NCBI GenBank assembly: GCA_027491085.1
Contig: JAIXWW010000009.1
Span: 248,001-312,000, forward strand
Source of the DNA: Bacteroidota bacterium
GTDB taxonomy: Bacteria; Bacteroidota; Bacteroidia; UKL13-3
DNA length: 64,000 bases
Direction of reading: 5' to 3'
Every line of letters starts with the position of its first letter. Positions within the stretch are counted from its first letter, which is position 1. The notes beneath the pieces were generated by a model. That model made no database searches. It saw only the letters and a list, made by a program, of their open reading frames with translations, and was not told where the DNA came from. Shown piece by piece: positions 18,414 to 29,028 of the stretch. The position numbers and the translations under genes are program-made.

Positions 18414-19019
18414 TTACTTTCCGTAAGGAACTCTGCTTACTATGCTTCGTCCTAATGTAATTTCATCGGCATATTCTAATTCGCCACCAATTGAAATTCC
18501 TCGGCTTATGGTACTAATTTGTATAGGTAAATGTGCTAATTTTTTTGAAATATAAAATGTGGTAGTATCGCCTTCTGGATTAGCACTCAAGGCAATTACT
18601 AATTCTTTAATATTTTCGGTTTCCGCGCGGCTTACCAAGGAAGCAATTTTTAATTCATCGGGTCCTATGCCGTTAATGGGCGAAATTACTCCACCTAAAA
18701 CATGGTATAATCCATTGAATTGAGATGTGTTTTCAATCGCCATTACATCACGCAAATCTTCTACCACGCAAACCAATTCACTATTGCGTTTATGGCTTTG
18801 GCAAATATTGCATAATTCTCCATCGCTTACATTATGGCATCGTTTGCAGTATTTTATCAAAGTCCTAACTTGTTCAACTGCTTGAGCTAGTTTAATTACA
18901 TCTTGAGGTTCTTGCTTTAAAATATGCAATACCATACGTAATGCCGATTTTTTACCAACACCAGGAAACTTCGATAATTGATTTACAGCCTCTTCAATTA
19001 AGGCAGAAGGAAAGTTCAT
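18414..19019 (-). CDS. recR: Recombination mediator RecR
   Basis: With RecO (and RecF) loads RecA on gapped DNA. At 201 residues it has normal length. It shows the helix-hairpin-helix LSKFPGVGKKSALRMV, the Cys4 zinc finger CKRCHNVSDGELCNICQ and the Toprim core VCVVEDLRDVMAIE, with the C-terminal Walker-B-like region LEYADEITLGRSI. It lies 2 bases downstream of thyA on the same strand, so the two are translationally close. Confidence 0.97.
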   Translation of the reverse strand: MNFPSALIEEAVNQLSKFPGVGKKSALRMVLHILKQEPQDVIKLAQAVEQVRTLIKYCKRCHNVSDGELCNICQSHKRNSELVCVVEDLRDVMAIENTSQFNGLYHVLGGVISPINGIGPDELKIASLVSRAETENIKELVIALSANPEGDTTTFYISKKLAHLPIQISTISRGISIGGELEYADEITLGRSIVSRVPYGK

Positions 19020-19021
19020 AT

Positions 19022-19816
19022 TTAAACTGCTACCGCTCCTTTTATGGCTGGATGTGGATTGTAATTTTCTAGCTCAAAATCCTCGTATTTAAAATCAAAA
19101 ATGGATTTTACTTCAGGATTGATTTTCATGGTTGGATAAGGCCTGATATCTCTGCTGAGTTGCAATTCTACTTGTTCAAAATGATTGCTGTAAATATGTG
19201 CATCGCCAAAAGTATGAATAAAATCGCCTGGCTCTAAATTACAAACTTGAGCTATCATTAAAGTTAATAAAGCATAACTTGCTATATTAAAAGGTACGCC
19301 CAAAAACATGTCTGCACTACGTTGGTACAATTGGCAACTTAATTTGCCATTGGCAACATAAAATTGAAAAAATGCATGGCAAGGCATTAAGGCCATTTTA
19401 GGTAAATCAGCCACATTCCAAGCACTTACTATAATCCTGCGACTGTCAGGATTTGTTTTTAATGTTTCAATTACTTCACTCAATTGGTCAATGGTTCCAC
19501 CATCAGTTTTAGGCCAATTGCGCCATTGGTGACCGTATACAGGCCCAAGATTTCCATCTTTATCAGCCCATTCGTCCCAAATTCTTACACCATTATCCGT
19601 TAAATATTTTGTATTCGTATCGCCTTTAATAAACCAAAGCAATTCGTGTATAATTGATTTTAAATGTACTTTTTTAGAGGTAATTAAAGGGAATCCTTTA
19701 CTCAAATCAAATCTTATTTGAGCCCCAAAAACACTACGTGTACCGGTTCCAGTTCTGTCGCTTTTTTCCGCTCCAGTACTATATACATGCTTTAATAATT
19801 CTTCGTATTGGTTCAT
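19022..19816 (-). CDS. thyA: Thymidylate synthase
   Basis: Converts dUMP to dTMP using methylene-tetrahydrofolate. The 264 residues equal the E. coli enzyme, and the nucleophile falls at the same position, Cys146 in [14 protein letters not shown]. Other marks are [11 protein letters not shown], the folate/dUMP loop [20 protein letters not shown] and [13 protein letters not shown]. It is the first gene of a two-gene unit with recR. Folate reductase (folA) is not adjacent. Confidence 0.98.
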   Translation of the reverse strand: MNQYEELLKHVYSTGAEKSDRTGTGTRSVFGAQIRFDLSKGFPLITSKKVHLKSIIHELLWFIKGDTNTKYLTDNGVRIWDEWADKDGNLGPVYGHQWRNWPKTDGGTIDQLSEVIETLKTNPDSRRIIVSAWNVADLPKMALMPCHAFFQFYVANGKLSCQLYQRSADMFLGVPFNIASYALLTLMIAQVCNLEPGDFIHTFGDAHIYSNHFEQVELQLSRDIRPYPTMKINPEVKSIFDFKYEDFELENYNPHPAIKGAVAV

Positions 19817-19948
19817 TTTTGAATATTATTTACAAATAAAATGAATAAAACGGATAGAACACATAAAAGTCAAAAAAAATATAGAATTACTTATTTTACA
19901 ATAATAATTACCATATTCGTGTTTTAAGTAATTATAAAAACTGTATTC

Positions 19949-22174
19949 ATGATAAAAAAATACTTACCAGCTTTGGCATTAACTTTAGCTACATTTTGGG
20001 GTAATGCGCAAGTAACTCAAACCAATAAATTATCGGCTAATTTAATGCAATTGCTTAGCAAACCAAACGCTGTAAATAGCAGTAATAAAGCTGTTTTATC
20101 AAAAATAAAAGGGGAAACTTTTATTAGTACTTTAATAAAAGTTACTCCACAAATAAATGAAAAAAGCATTACACAATTAGGTGCGTTTATTGGCACAAAA
20201 GCGGGTAATATTTGGACTGTTCAAGTTCCTGTTTCGCAATTACAAAAATTTATTGCCATAACTCAAATTGATTATATTCAACTAGATGAACCCATTGCAA
20301 GTAATTTGGATGCAGCTATTAAATCGGCAAGAGCAGATTCTGTGCAAAATGGCATTAACTTGCCTTTAGCATATTCTGGTAAAGGGGTGGTTGTGGGTAT
20401 TATTGATGCAGGTTTTGATTATACGCATCCTACATTTTACGATACATCAGGTACCAATTTGCGCATAAAACGCGTTTGGGAACAACATAATGATGGTACG
20501 CCTCCAGTTGGTTATAATTATGGAAACGAGATAAGAGATACAGCAACTATGTCAGCCAAAGGTTTTGAAGTAAATAGTTTTTCGCATGGAACGCATGTAG
20601 GCGGAATAGCTGCAGGTTCGGGCTATGGAACCAATAAAAAATACCGTGGTTTAGCTTATGAAAGCGATATAGTAATAGTAGGTATTAAACCTGAAAAAAC
20701 GGAATGGAAAACCTCTGGCATGGCCAGTATTTTAGATGGTATGAATTATATTTACAACTATGCCAAATCGGTAAATAAACCTGCTGTAGTTAATTTAAGT
20801 TGGGGTAATTCTATCGGACCAAATGATGGTAGTTCATTATTCAGTCAAGCGTGTAATAATATGGTTGGAGAAGGTAAAATATTTGTATTGTCAGCAGGGA
20901 ATAATGGCGATGAAAATATCCATGTTCAAAAAACATTTACAAGTACCGATACTGCTTTACATAGCTTTGTTACTTTCCCAACTATCAATGGCGAAAAGCG
21001 CAACTGGATTGATGTTTGGGGCGAAGTTGGCAAGCAATTTTGTTTAAAAATTAGTTTATATAATGGCTCAACAGTGAGCAGTACAACAACTGATATTTGT
21101 TTAAATAACAATACATTGGATACATTTTTAATTGGTTCAAAAAATGATACCTGCTTTTTAACCATAACTGCCAAAGCTGCTGATTACAATGGCAAGCCAC
21201 ATATTTTAGTAGATGTATTTAGTAAAACAGCTGATAAGTTTTGTGTAAGTGTATTAGGACAAAATGGATTGGTACACATGTGGCAAGGTTTTGTAAACGA
21301 TTATAATGGTTATTATGGTTCATTTACTGCAGGTGGTTTTCCTTGGGGAACCGCAGGAAATAGTAATTATACTTTGGGCGAAATGGCAAGTACACAATCA
21401 GCAATTACCGTGGCGGCTTATGCTTCTAAAATTACTTTTAAAAACTTAGCAGGCTCTAATCAAAGTTATTCGGGTTACGCTTTTCCCGGTCAAATCACAC
21501 CATTTTCAAGTAAAGGTCCTACGGTAGATGGCAGAATTAAGCCAGATATAACCGCTCCAGGAATGACCATTGCTTCTGCTGTCAACTCATTTGATGTTTC
21601 TTATTTATTAGGTGGAAGTAATTATGCGCAAAGTGTAGCCAAGTTTACTTTTGCTAAAAATAACCGCGATTATTATTATGCCGAGGCAAGTGGTACATCT
21701 ATGTCATCGCCAATGGTTGCTGGAATAGTGGCTTTATTGCTCCAAGCAAATCCTAAGTTAACTCCAGCATTAATTAAAAATATCATTTTTAAAACAGCCA
21801 TTACCGATAGTTATACCAAACAACCTGTTGATTCAAGCCGATGGGGTGCAGGTAAAATTAATGCTTATGCTGCCATTAAACGCACCATTACTAGTATTGG
21901 AGTAACCGAACAAAAGTTTACTCAAACCCAAGTTAATTTATTTCCAAATCCAACTTCGGGCAGTTTTCAGTTGTATTGCAAAGCAACCCAAAACAACGAT
22001 TTGCAAGTAACCATTACCGACATTATGGGTAAAACCATACAACAACACAATTGGACTGCAAGTGCTGCCAATAATACCTTGACCATTGATTTAGGAAATG
22101 AAAACAAAGGAGTTTATTTTGTAAGCATAAGCAATGGTTTTAACACAGAGGTACGCAAAGTATTGGTTTATTAA
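19949..22174 (+). CDS. S8 subtilisin-like protease with T9SS type A sorting domain
   Basis: Secreted serine protease of 741 residues. It has a signal peptide (MIKKYLPALALTLATFWGNAQ), then a propeptide-like stretch to about residue 130. The catalytic triad is visible: Asp in GVVVGIIDAGFDYTHP, His in FSHGTHVGGIAAGSG and Ser in ASGTSMSSPMVAGIVALLL. A large insertion of about 250 residues separates His and Ser. The C-terminus is a type A sorting domain (LFPNPTSGSFQLY ... KGVYFVSISNGFNTEVRKVLVY), so it is a T9SS cargo, probably surface-bound or released. The sterol-desaturase-like gene follows after 11 bases. Confidence 0.93.
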   Translation: MIKKYLPALALTLATFWGNAQVTQTNKLSANLMQLLSKPNAVNSSNKAVLSKIKGETFISTLIKVTPQINEKSITQLGAFIGTKAGNIWTVQVPVSQLQKFIAITQIDYIQLDEPIASNLDAAIKSARADSVQNGINLPLAYSGKGVVVGIIDAGFDYTHPTFYDTSGTNLRIKRVWEQHNDGTPPVGYNYGNEIRDTATMSAKGFEVNSFSHGTHVGGIAAGSGYGTNKKYRGLAYESDIVIVGIKPEKTEWKTSGMASILDGMNYIYNYAKSVNKPAVVNLSWGNSIGPNDGSSLFSQACNNMVGEGKIFVLSAGNNGDENIHVQKTFTSTDTALHSFVTFPTINGEKRNWIDVWGEVGKQFCLKISLYNGSTVSSTTTDICLNNNTLDTFLIGSKNDTCFLTITAKAADYNGKPHILVDVFSKTADKFCVSVLGQNGLVHMWQGFVNDYNGYYGSFTAGGFPWGTAGNSNYTLGEMASTQSAITVAAYASKITFKNLAGSNQSYSGYAFPGQITPFSSKGPTVDGRIKPDITAPGMTIASAVNSFDVSYLLGGSNYAQSVAKFTFAKNNRDYYYAEASGTSMSSPMVAGIVALLLQANPKLTPALIKNIIFKTAITDSYTKQPVDSSRWGAGKINAYAAIKRTITSIGVTEQKFTQTQVNLFPNPTSGSFQLYCKATQNNDLQVTITDIMGKTIQQHNWTASAANNTLTIDLGNENKGVYFVSISNGFNTEVRKVLVY

Positions 22175-22185
22175 TATTAAAAAAT

Positions 22186-23337
22186 ATGTCAACAATTGAA
22201 TCATTTATAAAAAGATACGCAATAGGTAAAGGAATAGTAAGTGGCTATTTATCGGTATTTTTTAGTTCTTTAGCCCTTGGAGGTGTTTTATGTTTTTATT
22301 TTCCTGAAATATTAACCACACCTGAATTTAGGGAAGTGTATACAGCCAAATCAATGAAGATTTTACTAACAGCTACGCTTATTATTTCAATGCTTTTTGG
22401 CTTAAGTAATGTGATATTGAGTACCAAAAGAGCCAGAGGTATTTGGGGAATTTTTATAGCTTGTGTAACCATAATTATTGGTGGATTTGATGTACAAGGA
22501 AGGGCAGTGGAAAAAGCTAATTGGCATTTAGGATTAGATTGGCTTTTACTAGATTTATTGCTAATGGCTATTATTTTTATTCCCATTGAAATGGTATTTC
22601 CTAAACGAGAAAATCAAGATAGGTTCCATACTGAATGGAGAACAGATTTAATTTACTTTACAATTAGCCATTTACTCATTCAGTTTTTTGGAGTAATTAC
22701 CCAAAAGCCTGCCGTGATATTTTTTGGTAAAATGAATTTAGAGTCATTCCAATTGTGGATTCAAAATTTGCCGTTGGGCCTTGAACTTCTTTTTGCTTTT
22801 TTTATTACCGATGTATTCCAATATTGGGCACATAGAATATTTCATTCTCACCAATATTTGTGGCGTTTTCATGCTGTTCACCACTCTACACAAACCATGG
22901 ATTGGCTAGCAGGAAGTAGGACTCATTTTATTGATATTTTCTTTACGCGCTCCATAACTTTTATTCCTTTGTATGTATGCGGATTTTCGCCATTGGTATT
23001 TAATGTTTACATTGTAGTAATTGCCATTCATGCGGTATTTATTCATGCCAATACGCGTATTAATATTGGTTTCTTAAAATATGTATTTACCACACCTCAA
23101 TACCATCATTGGCACCATTGTATTGAAGAAGATAAATATGGAAAAAACTTTGCTGTATTTTTCCCAGTTATTGATAGGATATTTGGCACTTATTATTTAC
23201 CCGAAAACGAATGGCCAAAAGGCACAGGACTAAACGAAGCACAATTTCCCGTAGGATATACCAAGCAATTAATTTATCCATTTAAAATAAATCCTTTTGA
23301 AGCCAAAATAGCTGACAATAAAGAGAGTAAAAGGTAA
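22186..23337 (+). CDS. Sterol desaturase / fatty acid hydroxylase family protein
   Basis: Integral-membrane di-iron oxygenase-type protein, 383 residues. About four hydrophobic segments occupy the N-terminal 140 residues, and two or three more surround the catalytic core. The histidine clusters of the FA_hydroxylase family are visible: HRIFHSH (HxxxH), RFHAVHHS (HxxHH), HAVFIHANT and YHHWHHC. The family hydroxylates or desaturates sterols, carotenoids or fatty acids; the substrate here is unknown. The extra N-terminal membrane domain is typical of a long bacterial subgroup. It probably shares a transcript with the protease and the lipoprotein that follows. Confidence 0.88.
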   Translation: MSTIESFIKRYAIGKGIVSGYLSVFFSSLALGGVLCFYFPEILTTPEFREVYTAKSMKILLTATLIISMLFGLSNVILSTKRARGIWGIFIACVTIIIGGFDVQGRAVEKANWHLGLDWLLLDLLLMAIIFIPIEMVFPKRENQDRFHTEWRTDLIYFTISHLLIQFFGVITQKPAVIFFGKMNLESFQLWIQNLPLGLELLFAFFITDVFQYWAHRIFHSHQYLWRFHAVHHSTQTMDWLAGSRTHFIDIFFTRSITFIPLYVCGFSPLVFNVYIVVIAIHAVFIHANTRINIGFLKYVFTTPQYHHWHHCIEEDKYGKNFAVFFPVIDRIFGTYYLPENEWPKGTGLNEAQFPVGYTKQLIYPFKINPFEAKIADNKESKR

Positions 23338-23357
23338 TTGCAATAAATAATTGTAAC

Positions 23358-23927
23358 ATGAAAAGATTAATATTCATCATTCCTTTAATACTACTTTTGT
23401 TTAAAGCTTGTAAGCCTGATAAAGGATGTGTTGATAATAATCAATGCCAATATCAGTTAGAAGAAGATTTAAATGTGGTGCCTTATAAAGACTTTTCTGA
23501 ACTGACTTTTATAAACAAAACAACGCGAGACACCTCTGTTTTTGTTGGGCAAGGATATGTATATGATTGGGGGAAATATGTAGCCCAAGAAGAATGCCCA
23601 CAAACCTATAACCTGCAACGCAGGTATATAATATTTAACTGTACAAAAAATACCGATCAAATTAGTATAGAAAATACGTTTATACAACCAGGTATTGAAA
23701 CGATGCGAATTAGTTATAGAAGCAATAGTATTAACATAACTCCTTTTGTTCTTTATTCAAAACCTTATAGTTTTGATAGTCTTTCAATTGAAAATAAATT
23801 ATATAGAAACATTAATGAATATCCTCAAAACAACCTCACTGTTTTTTATAACGCATCAGAAGGAATTGTAAAAATAATTTATCCATCAACTAAAGACACG
23901 TTGAATTTAGTAGACCTCAAATTATAA
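23358..23927 (+). CDS. Predicted lipoprotein, function unknown
   Basis: A 189-residue protein starting MKRLIFIIPLILLLFKACKPDKG, a plausible lipoprotein signal with the lipid-attachment Cys at residue 18. The mature part is rich in Asn, Tyr and beta-forming residues and includes four further Cys (CVDNNQC, ECPQTY, FNCTKN). I do not recognise a domain. It follows the desaturase-like gene by 20 bases and is followed by a convergent gene, so it ends the unit. Confidence 0.7.
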   Translation: MKRLIFIIPLILLLFKACKPDKGCVDNNQCQYQLEEDLNVVPYKDFSELTFINKTTRDTSVFVGQGYVYDWGKYVAQEECPQTYNLQRRYIIFNCTKNTDQISIENTFIQPGIETMRISYRSNSINITPFVLYSKPYSFDSLSIENKLYRNINEYPQNNLTVFYNASEGIVKIIYPSTKDTLNLVDLKL

Positions 23928-23943
23928 AAATAAAGTTTGATAG

Positions 23944-24396
23944 CTAATACTTTATTCCTAGTCTTTGGTAAACAAAGCCTAAAAGCCAAGCCGGCCCAAT
24001 CAGTAAAAATTGTACATCTTTTAAAAACGAAGGTTTTTTGCCTTCAATTTGATGTCCGTAAAATTGGCCTAACCAAGCCAATATAAAAATGCCTAATGCT
24101 GTTTTCCAAAGTGCTACAGGCAAGTGGCTTAAAGCAATGGCTCCCATAAAACAAATAAAGTAAAACAACAATAAACCAATGGCCAATTTAGGCGATAATC
24201 GGGCATAAAATACAGTAGCAAATATCATTAATATGCCTGCTAAATTGAGCACTCCCGCCACAGGAACCAACGAAAATAAACACACAATACTAAAAAATAT
24301 ACTTGGCACACATATCCAATGAATTAATTTATTAGTTGGGTTTTGATGGCTTTCGCCATATTCGTTAAACCAATCTTGTATTGTTTTTTGAGCCAT
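23944..24396 (-). CDS. Mpo1-like (DUF962) membrane protein
   Basis: A 150-residue protein of the DUF962 / yeast Mpo1 family. It is recognised by the N-terminal WFNEYGESHQNPTNKLIHWICVP (HxxxxNxxxHxxxxP pattern) and the C-terminal GHQIEGKKPSFLKDVQFLLIGPAWLLGF. About four transmembrane helices are visible. Mpo1 is an Fe-dependent dioxygenase in phytosphingosine alpha-oxidation; a similar lipid role in bacteria is inference. It lies 18 bases downstream of the TPR gene. Confidence 0.88.
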   Translation of the reverse strand: MAQKTIQDWFNEYGESHQNPTNKLIHWICVPSIFFSIVCLFSLVPVAGVLNLAGILMIFATVFYARLSPKLAIGLLLFYFICFMGAIALSHLPVALWKTALGIFILAWLGQFYGHQIEGKKPSFLKDVQFLLIGPAWLLGFVYQRLGIKY

Positions 24397-24414
24397 AAAT
24401 TTTATAGGTACTAA

Positions 24415-25818
24415 TTAACTATTTCTATAACTTTCAATTATCTCGGTAAGCGAAGTAGCTTGCTGCAGTTTGGGTAAAATTTCATAAATCAAAAAATAAT
24501 CGTCAAACTTTAAAAGTAAGCCTATTTCTAAGTGCTTTTTAGCTTCTTCTATTTGCCCGTTTTCATATAAGTAGCAAACCAAACGGTAATGATATTGATG
24601 GCAATCGTAATTTGTCTTTGCGGCTTCCAATATCATTTCAATGGCTTCTTTGGTAAATCCTTGAGTATATTTTACAAAACTCCAATCTAACCAAGCTTCC
24701 ATCATGGTAGCATCTAATTCTACCAATTTAGCATAAGTTTCTTCGCAATTTTCTATTTGATTTAAGCGGTATTGTGTTTCACCCAAAACCAATAAATATT
24801 CTGCATTATCTTGTTCCAACATACATGCACGTTGGTAAAAAGGCAGCGCTTCTTTGTTTTTATTTTCTTTTTCAAAAGTTAAACCAATGCCAAACCAAGC
24901 CTCCGCTATATTTGGGTTTAAATCGGTAGCTTTTTTGTAATTGGCTCTAGCTTCCTCGTTTTTATTCATACGTTCGTAGCAACCACCCAAATTACAATAG
25001 GTAATCGCATCAGCACCATCTTCGGCTATGGCACTTTTATATTCAGCTATGGCTTCATCGTAACGCTCTAACTCTACCAAAACATTGGCTTTATTAAATT
25101 TAGCAGCAGTAAATTCTTCATCAATTGCTAAGCAAAATTCATAAGCATCCAATGCTTCTTCAAACCTTTCGGTTTTATAATAAATAATGCCTAAATTATA
25201 CCAACCTGTAGTGCTGTATGGGTCGTTATCTATTAATTGTTTGTAATAAAAAATGGCATTTTCATAATCGCCTAATTGGTTAAAACAATGGCCTATTTCG
25301 TAATACGATTGTTCAATTTCGGGAAACTCTTCAATTAATATTTTAAAATATTCAACCGCTTTGGCATACATATCACAATCTTCGTAAACATAAGCTATTT
25401 CAAATAGCATATCCAAACGTTCATCTGTGTATTGCAGCGCTTTTTCAAAACAAATAGCAGCTTCGTTAAACTGGCGAAGATTAATTAAGGTTTCGCCTTT
25501 TAGCAAATGCAAATCGGTATTAAATGGTTCAAAATTTTCTACTGTTTCTAGTTCTTCTAAAGCGCTTTCGTAGCGTTCGCCTAAAATATAAACTTCGGCT
25601 TTTTGTAATAAAAACTCGCTATGCAATTGGTATAAATTTAAAGCATAGGTAACAGCAGCAAAAGCTTTTTTTAACTTATTGGTTTGTATATAATAATCAA
25701 TTATTCCTTCAAGAGTTTCAGCATCAAAGTATTCGGTGGTTTTGTTGCGCAACATCTTTTCGTAACGTTGTACATCATTGCTCACATCTTCACTTAAAAA
25801 GTCTTCACCATCCATCAT
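24415..25818 (-). CDS. Tetratricopeptide-repeat protein
   Basis: A cytoplasmic protein of 467 residues made almost entirely of TPR units, about eleven, from residue about 35 to the C-terminus (for example DNDPYSTTGWYNLGIIYYKT and DLNPNIAEAWFGIGLTFEKE). It has no signal peptide and is strongly acidic. TPR arrays mediate protein-protein contacts; the partner is unknown. The track start at 25824 is a TTG; I use the ATG at 25818 (MMDGEDFLSED), and the ATG at 25815 is equally possible. A TAnnTTTG box lies 23 bases upstream. Confidence 0.88.
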   Translation of the reverse strand: MMDGEDFLSEDVSNDVQRYEKMLRNKTTEYFDAETLEGIIDYYIQTNKLKKAFAAVTYALNLYQLHSEFLLQKAEVYILGERYESALEELETVENFEPFNTDLHLLKGETLINLRQFNEAAICFEKALQYTDERLDMLFEIAYVYEDCDMYAKAVEYFKILIEEFPEIEQSYYEIGHCFNQLGDYENAIFYYKQLIDNDPYSTTGWYNLGIIYYKTERFEEALDAYEFCLAIDEEFTAAKFNKANVLVELERYDEAIAEYKSAIAEDGADAITYCNLGGCYERMNKNEEARANYKKATDLNPNIAEAWFGIGLTFEKENKNKEALPFYQRACMLEQDNAEYLLVLGETQYRLNQIENCEETYAKLVELDATMMEAWLDWSFVKYTQGFTKEAIEMILEAAKTNYDCHQYHYRLVCYLYENGQIEEAKKHLEIGLLLKFDDYFLIYEILPKLQQATSLTEIIESYRNS

Positions 25819-25841
25819 ACGCAAAATTCAAATTGGTTTTA

Positions 25842-25849
25842 CAAATATA
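25842..25849 (-). promoter_or_regulatory. Candidate -7 promoter box for TPR/Mpo1-like unit
   Basis: TATATTTG on the minus strand matches TAnnTTTG, 23 bases before the ATG at 25818. Confidence 0.4.
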
Positions 25850-25933
25850 AGTTCATAAATTATTTAAATGGTCTTTTTCAGGTCAGATATTTTATAAATA
25901 TTTGAAAACTTGATTAAAACAAACCTTTCGTTC

Positions 25934-28900
25934 ATGAGAAAATTATTTTCAATTATTTTTTTACTTCCAATTTCGGTTCAATTAATTGCACAAAGTGCAC
26001 CCAAAAAACTGAATCAAGCTAACTGGCAGCAACATGTAGCTTATACCATTTCTGTTAAGCTTGATGATAATAAAAACGCCCTAGATGGACAAATTAGTAT
26101 GGTTTATTCCAATAATTCTCCTGATGTACTAAACCAAATTTACATGCATGTATGGCCAAATGCTTATGCCAATAGAAATACTGCATTTGCCAAGCAACAT
26201 TTAGAAAACGGGAAAACCGATTTTTATTTTGCCAAACCTCAAGACCAAGGAAGCATTGATAGTTTAAATTTTATGGTTAATAATTCTTCTATAAAATGGA
26301 ATTTAACCAACGATATTGATATAGCTTTACTTACTTTAAACCAACCTTTAAAGCCAGGTGAAAAAATAACCATTAGCACACCTTTTTATGTTCAGTTACC
26401 AAAGGTTTATAGCCGTTTAGGTCAAGAAAAACAATTGTATTGCATCACTCAATGGTTTCCAAAACCGGCAGTTTACGATGTAAATGGATGGAACCCCATA
26501 CCCTATTTAGACCAAGGTGAGTTTTATAGCGAGTTTGGCAGCTTTGATGTAAGTATTACTTTACCCAAAAACTATGTTTTAGCAGCAACAGGTAATTTAC
26601 AAAACAAAGAAGAAGAAGCATTTTTAAATAAACTAGCTGAAAGCAATGCTAATCAATTTGCAGAAAGTCCCCTTTCAAGTAATGAATTTAAAACTGTTCG
26701 TTATTTACAAGATTCAGTTCACGATTTTGCGTGGTTTGCTAGTAAAGAATTTAATGTAAAAAAAGGAGAAGTAACCTTACAAAATGGCAAAAAAATAGCC
26801 ACCTGGTTATTTGCCAAACGTATGAATAACAGTGGTATTGGTTATATAAACGAGGGTGTAAAATATTACTCTGACCATATTGGAAATTACCCCTATAATT
26901 TAGCTCAAGTAGTTATTACTCCGCTTGAAGCAGGTGGAGGAATGGAATACCCAACCATTACCAATTGCGCCAGCATTGATAGAACAACCATTATTCATGA
27001 AGTAGGACACAATTGGTTTTATGGAATTTTAGGAAGCAACGAACGCGAGTACCCTTGGATGGACGAAAGTTTGAACACTTATTACGAAAGCCGTTGTACA
27101 CAGGAAAAAGAAGACGAAGCAAGAGCTAAAACGGCAGGACAAAAAGACTTTTTGAGAGATGTTTTCAATGTAGATTTAAAAGGTTTTGGCCAATCAAGAT
27201 TGCTTTATGGAATTACTGCACGAAAAAATGAAGATCAAGCTGGAAATTTGCCTTCTACCACTTATACAGACTTTAACTATGGCGCGATTATTTATGCCAA
27301 AAACCCCTTGAGTTTTTATATGCTGCAAAATTATTTAGGTAATGATAAGTTTGATGCCATGATGCATGCTTATTACGAAAAATGGAAATTTAAACACCCA
27401 TTGCCAAACGATTTCAGGCAACATGCCGAAGCATTTACCAACGAAAATTTAAACTGGTTTTTTGATGAAGTTTTAGGTTCTACTAAAAAAATGGATTACA
27501 AAATAATCCGCGTTAAAAACAACCAAGCCAAAGTTAAAAATGTAAGTGGTTTAAATGTTCCTTTTAGTTTGTCATCCACCAATCAATTCAATACACCCAT
27601 CAAAACAAAACAATTGGAAGGATTTATAGGTACGAAAACTTTTGATATTACCTCGCTCTTAAATAATAATGGTGTAGCCAATAATATTCAAATAGACCAA
27701 AATCAATCGAGTATTGAATTATACAGAAAAAACAATGCGCTTCACAAACCTTTGAGTGTTCGTTTCTTACCTGCTTTAGAAAATCCTAATAAGCGCCAAA
27801 TATTCTGTATTCCACTTTACGCATGGAATAAATACAATGGAAATATGCTAGGCTTGTTTATCAATAACGATTTTTTCCCTGACCAAAAAACAGAGTTTAA
27901 CTTTACGCCATTGTATAGTTTTACTACCCAAGATTGGAATGGTTACTTTGGTTTTGCAAAAAATTTATCTATTTCCAGCCATTTTATCAAGAGTATAAAA
28001 TTAGGTATAAATGTCGCTAGGTTTAGTACCATAGGTTTAATCGAGAATGGATTTGCCTTCAAGGATACAAGTGGTAATGATTCAGCTTATATGGATTTTA
28101 CATCTGGAACCATTTATGAAAAAATCGCTCCTTTTATTGAAATTGACTTCAAGCAAGCCAATGCAAGAAGCTTGTATAGTAATAAATTGCTTATTCGTCA
28201 TGTATCCATATTAGAAAATAAGCGAAATAGCGGTTACTTTAACAATTGGGCCAACCAAAGTATCTCAGCATTTGATGCAACACACACTTTCAAACATGAT
28301 TTAGCTACCTATCCTAGTCAATTAAAAACCAACCTTCAAATAGGTACTGGTAACTTTGATTACACAAGAATAAGCTCAGAATTTATTCAAGAGATTTCTT
28401 ATAGTACGAGTAAGAAAAAAGCAATAATTAGATTATTTGCTGGTACATTTTTACGAAGTAAATCAAATGATGGTTTTACAAGCACTAATATGGAAAGAAC
28501 TTTTTTTCAGGCTGGTGGAACAAATGGCAAAAACGATTACTTTTACGATGAAGCCATGTTTGGAAGAGCAGAAGCAAAACAACAAACTTTTTTGGCTCGC
28601 CAAGTGCTAAACAGAGATGCTGGATTTAGAAATTTTGTTAGCATTGGCAATACCAATACGTGGCTTACATCAGCTAATTTAACTTTGCCTTTTCCATTTA
28701 AATTGCCAATTGGGTTTTATTCAGATATGGTTTTTTGGGAAGGCCCTTCTAGCAGTATTAATGGAGGTTCAAACGAATTAGAAACCAAACTTAGCTACAG
28801 CGGAGGAGTTTACATTAGCATAGCTAAAAATGTGTTTGAAATTTATTTGCCATTGTTTGCAAGTGGAGATATAAAAAACTCATGGGAACTAAATAGCGGA

Positions 28901-28987
28901 TTTGACAATCCATTAAACAGAGCAAGTTTTATTTTAAACTTAAATGCAATCAACCCAATAAAATTGGCAAAAAATGCCATGAAATAA
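25934..28987 (+). CDS. M1 family zinc metallopeptidase
   Basis: Exported gluzincin aminopeptidase-like enzyme of 1017 residues. The ATG at 25934 starts a signal peptide (MRKLFSIIFLLPISVQLIAQ); the track start at 25910 is an unlikely TTG. Residues about 20-230 form the M1 beta-domain. The exopeptidase-type motif is GGGMEYPTI (about 334-342), and the zinc site is HEVGH at 355-359 with the third ligand Glu in WMDESLNTYYE. A long C-terminal half (about residues 600-1017) has no zinc motif and many alternating aromatic/polar strands, as in other Bacteroidota M1 proteins. There is no T9SS sorting domain, so it is probably periplasmic or outer-membrane associated. A heptamer array follows. Confidence 0.9.
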   Translation: MRKLFSIIFLLPISVQLIAQSAPKKLNQANWQQHVAYTISVKLDDNKNALDGQISMVYSNNSPDVLNQIYMHVWPNAYANRNTAFAKQHLENGKTDFYFAKPQDQGSIDSLNFMVNNSSIKWNLTNDIDIALLTLNQPLKPGEKITISTPFYVQLPKVYSRLGQEKQLYCITQWFPKPAVYDVNGWNPIPYLDQGEFYSEFGSFDVSITLPKNYVLAATGNLQNKEEEAFLNKLAESNANQFAESPLSSNEFKTVRYLQDSVHDFAWFASKEFNVKKGEVTLQNGKKIATWLFAKRMNNSGIGYINEGVKYYSDHIGNYPYNLAQVVITPLEAGGGMEYPTITNCASIDRTTIIHEVGHNWFYGILGSNEREYPWMDESLNTYYESRCTQEKEDEARAKTAGQKDFLRDVFNVDLKGFGQSRLLYGITARKNEDQAGNLPSTTYTDFNYGAIIYAKNPLSFYMLQNYLGNDKFDAMMHAYYEKWKFKHPLPNDFRQHAEAFTNENLNWFFDEVLGSTKKMDYKIIRVKNNQAKVKNVSGLNVPFSLSSTNQFNTPIKTKQLEGFIGTKTFDITSLLNNNGVANNIQIDQNQSSIELYRKNNALHKPLSVRFLPALENPNKRQIFCIPLYAWNKYNGNMLGLFINNDFFPDQKTEFNFTPLYSFTTQDWNGYFGFAKNLSISSHFIKSIKLGINVARFSTIGLIENGFAFKDTSGNDSAYMDFTSGTIYEKIAPFIEIDFKQANARSLYSNKLLIRHVSILENKRNSGYFNNWANQSISAFDATHTFKHDLATYPSQLKTNLQIGTGNFDYTRISSEFIQEISYSTSKKKAIIRLFAGTFLRSKSNDGFTSTNMERTFFQAGGTNGKNDYFYDEAMFGRAEAKQQTFLARQVLNRDAGFRNFVSIGNTNTWLTSANLTLPFPFKLPIGFYSDMVFWEGPSSSINGGSNELETKLSYSGGVYISIAKNVFEIYLPLFASGDIKNSWELNSGFDNPLNRASFILNLNAINPIKLAKNAMK

Positions 28988-29028
28988 TCCTATTTGGAAT
29001 AAAATGAATAGCTTTGCAACGAAATATT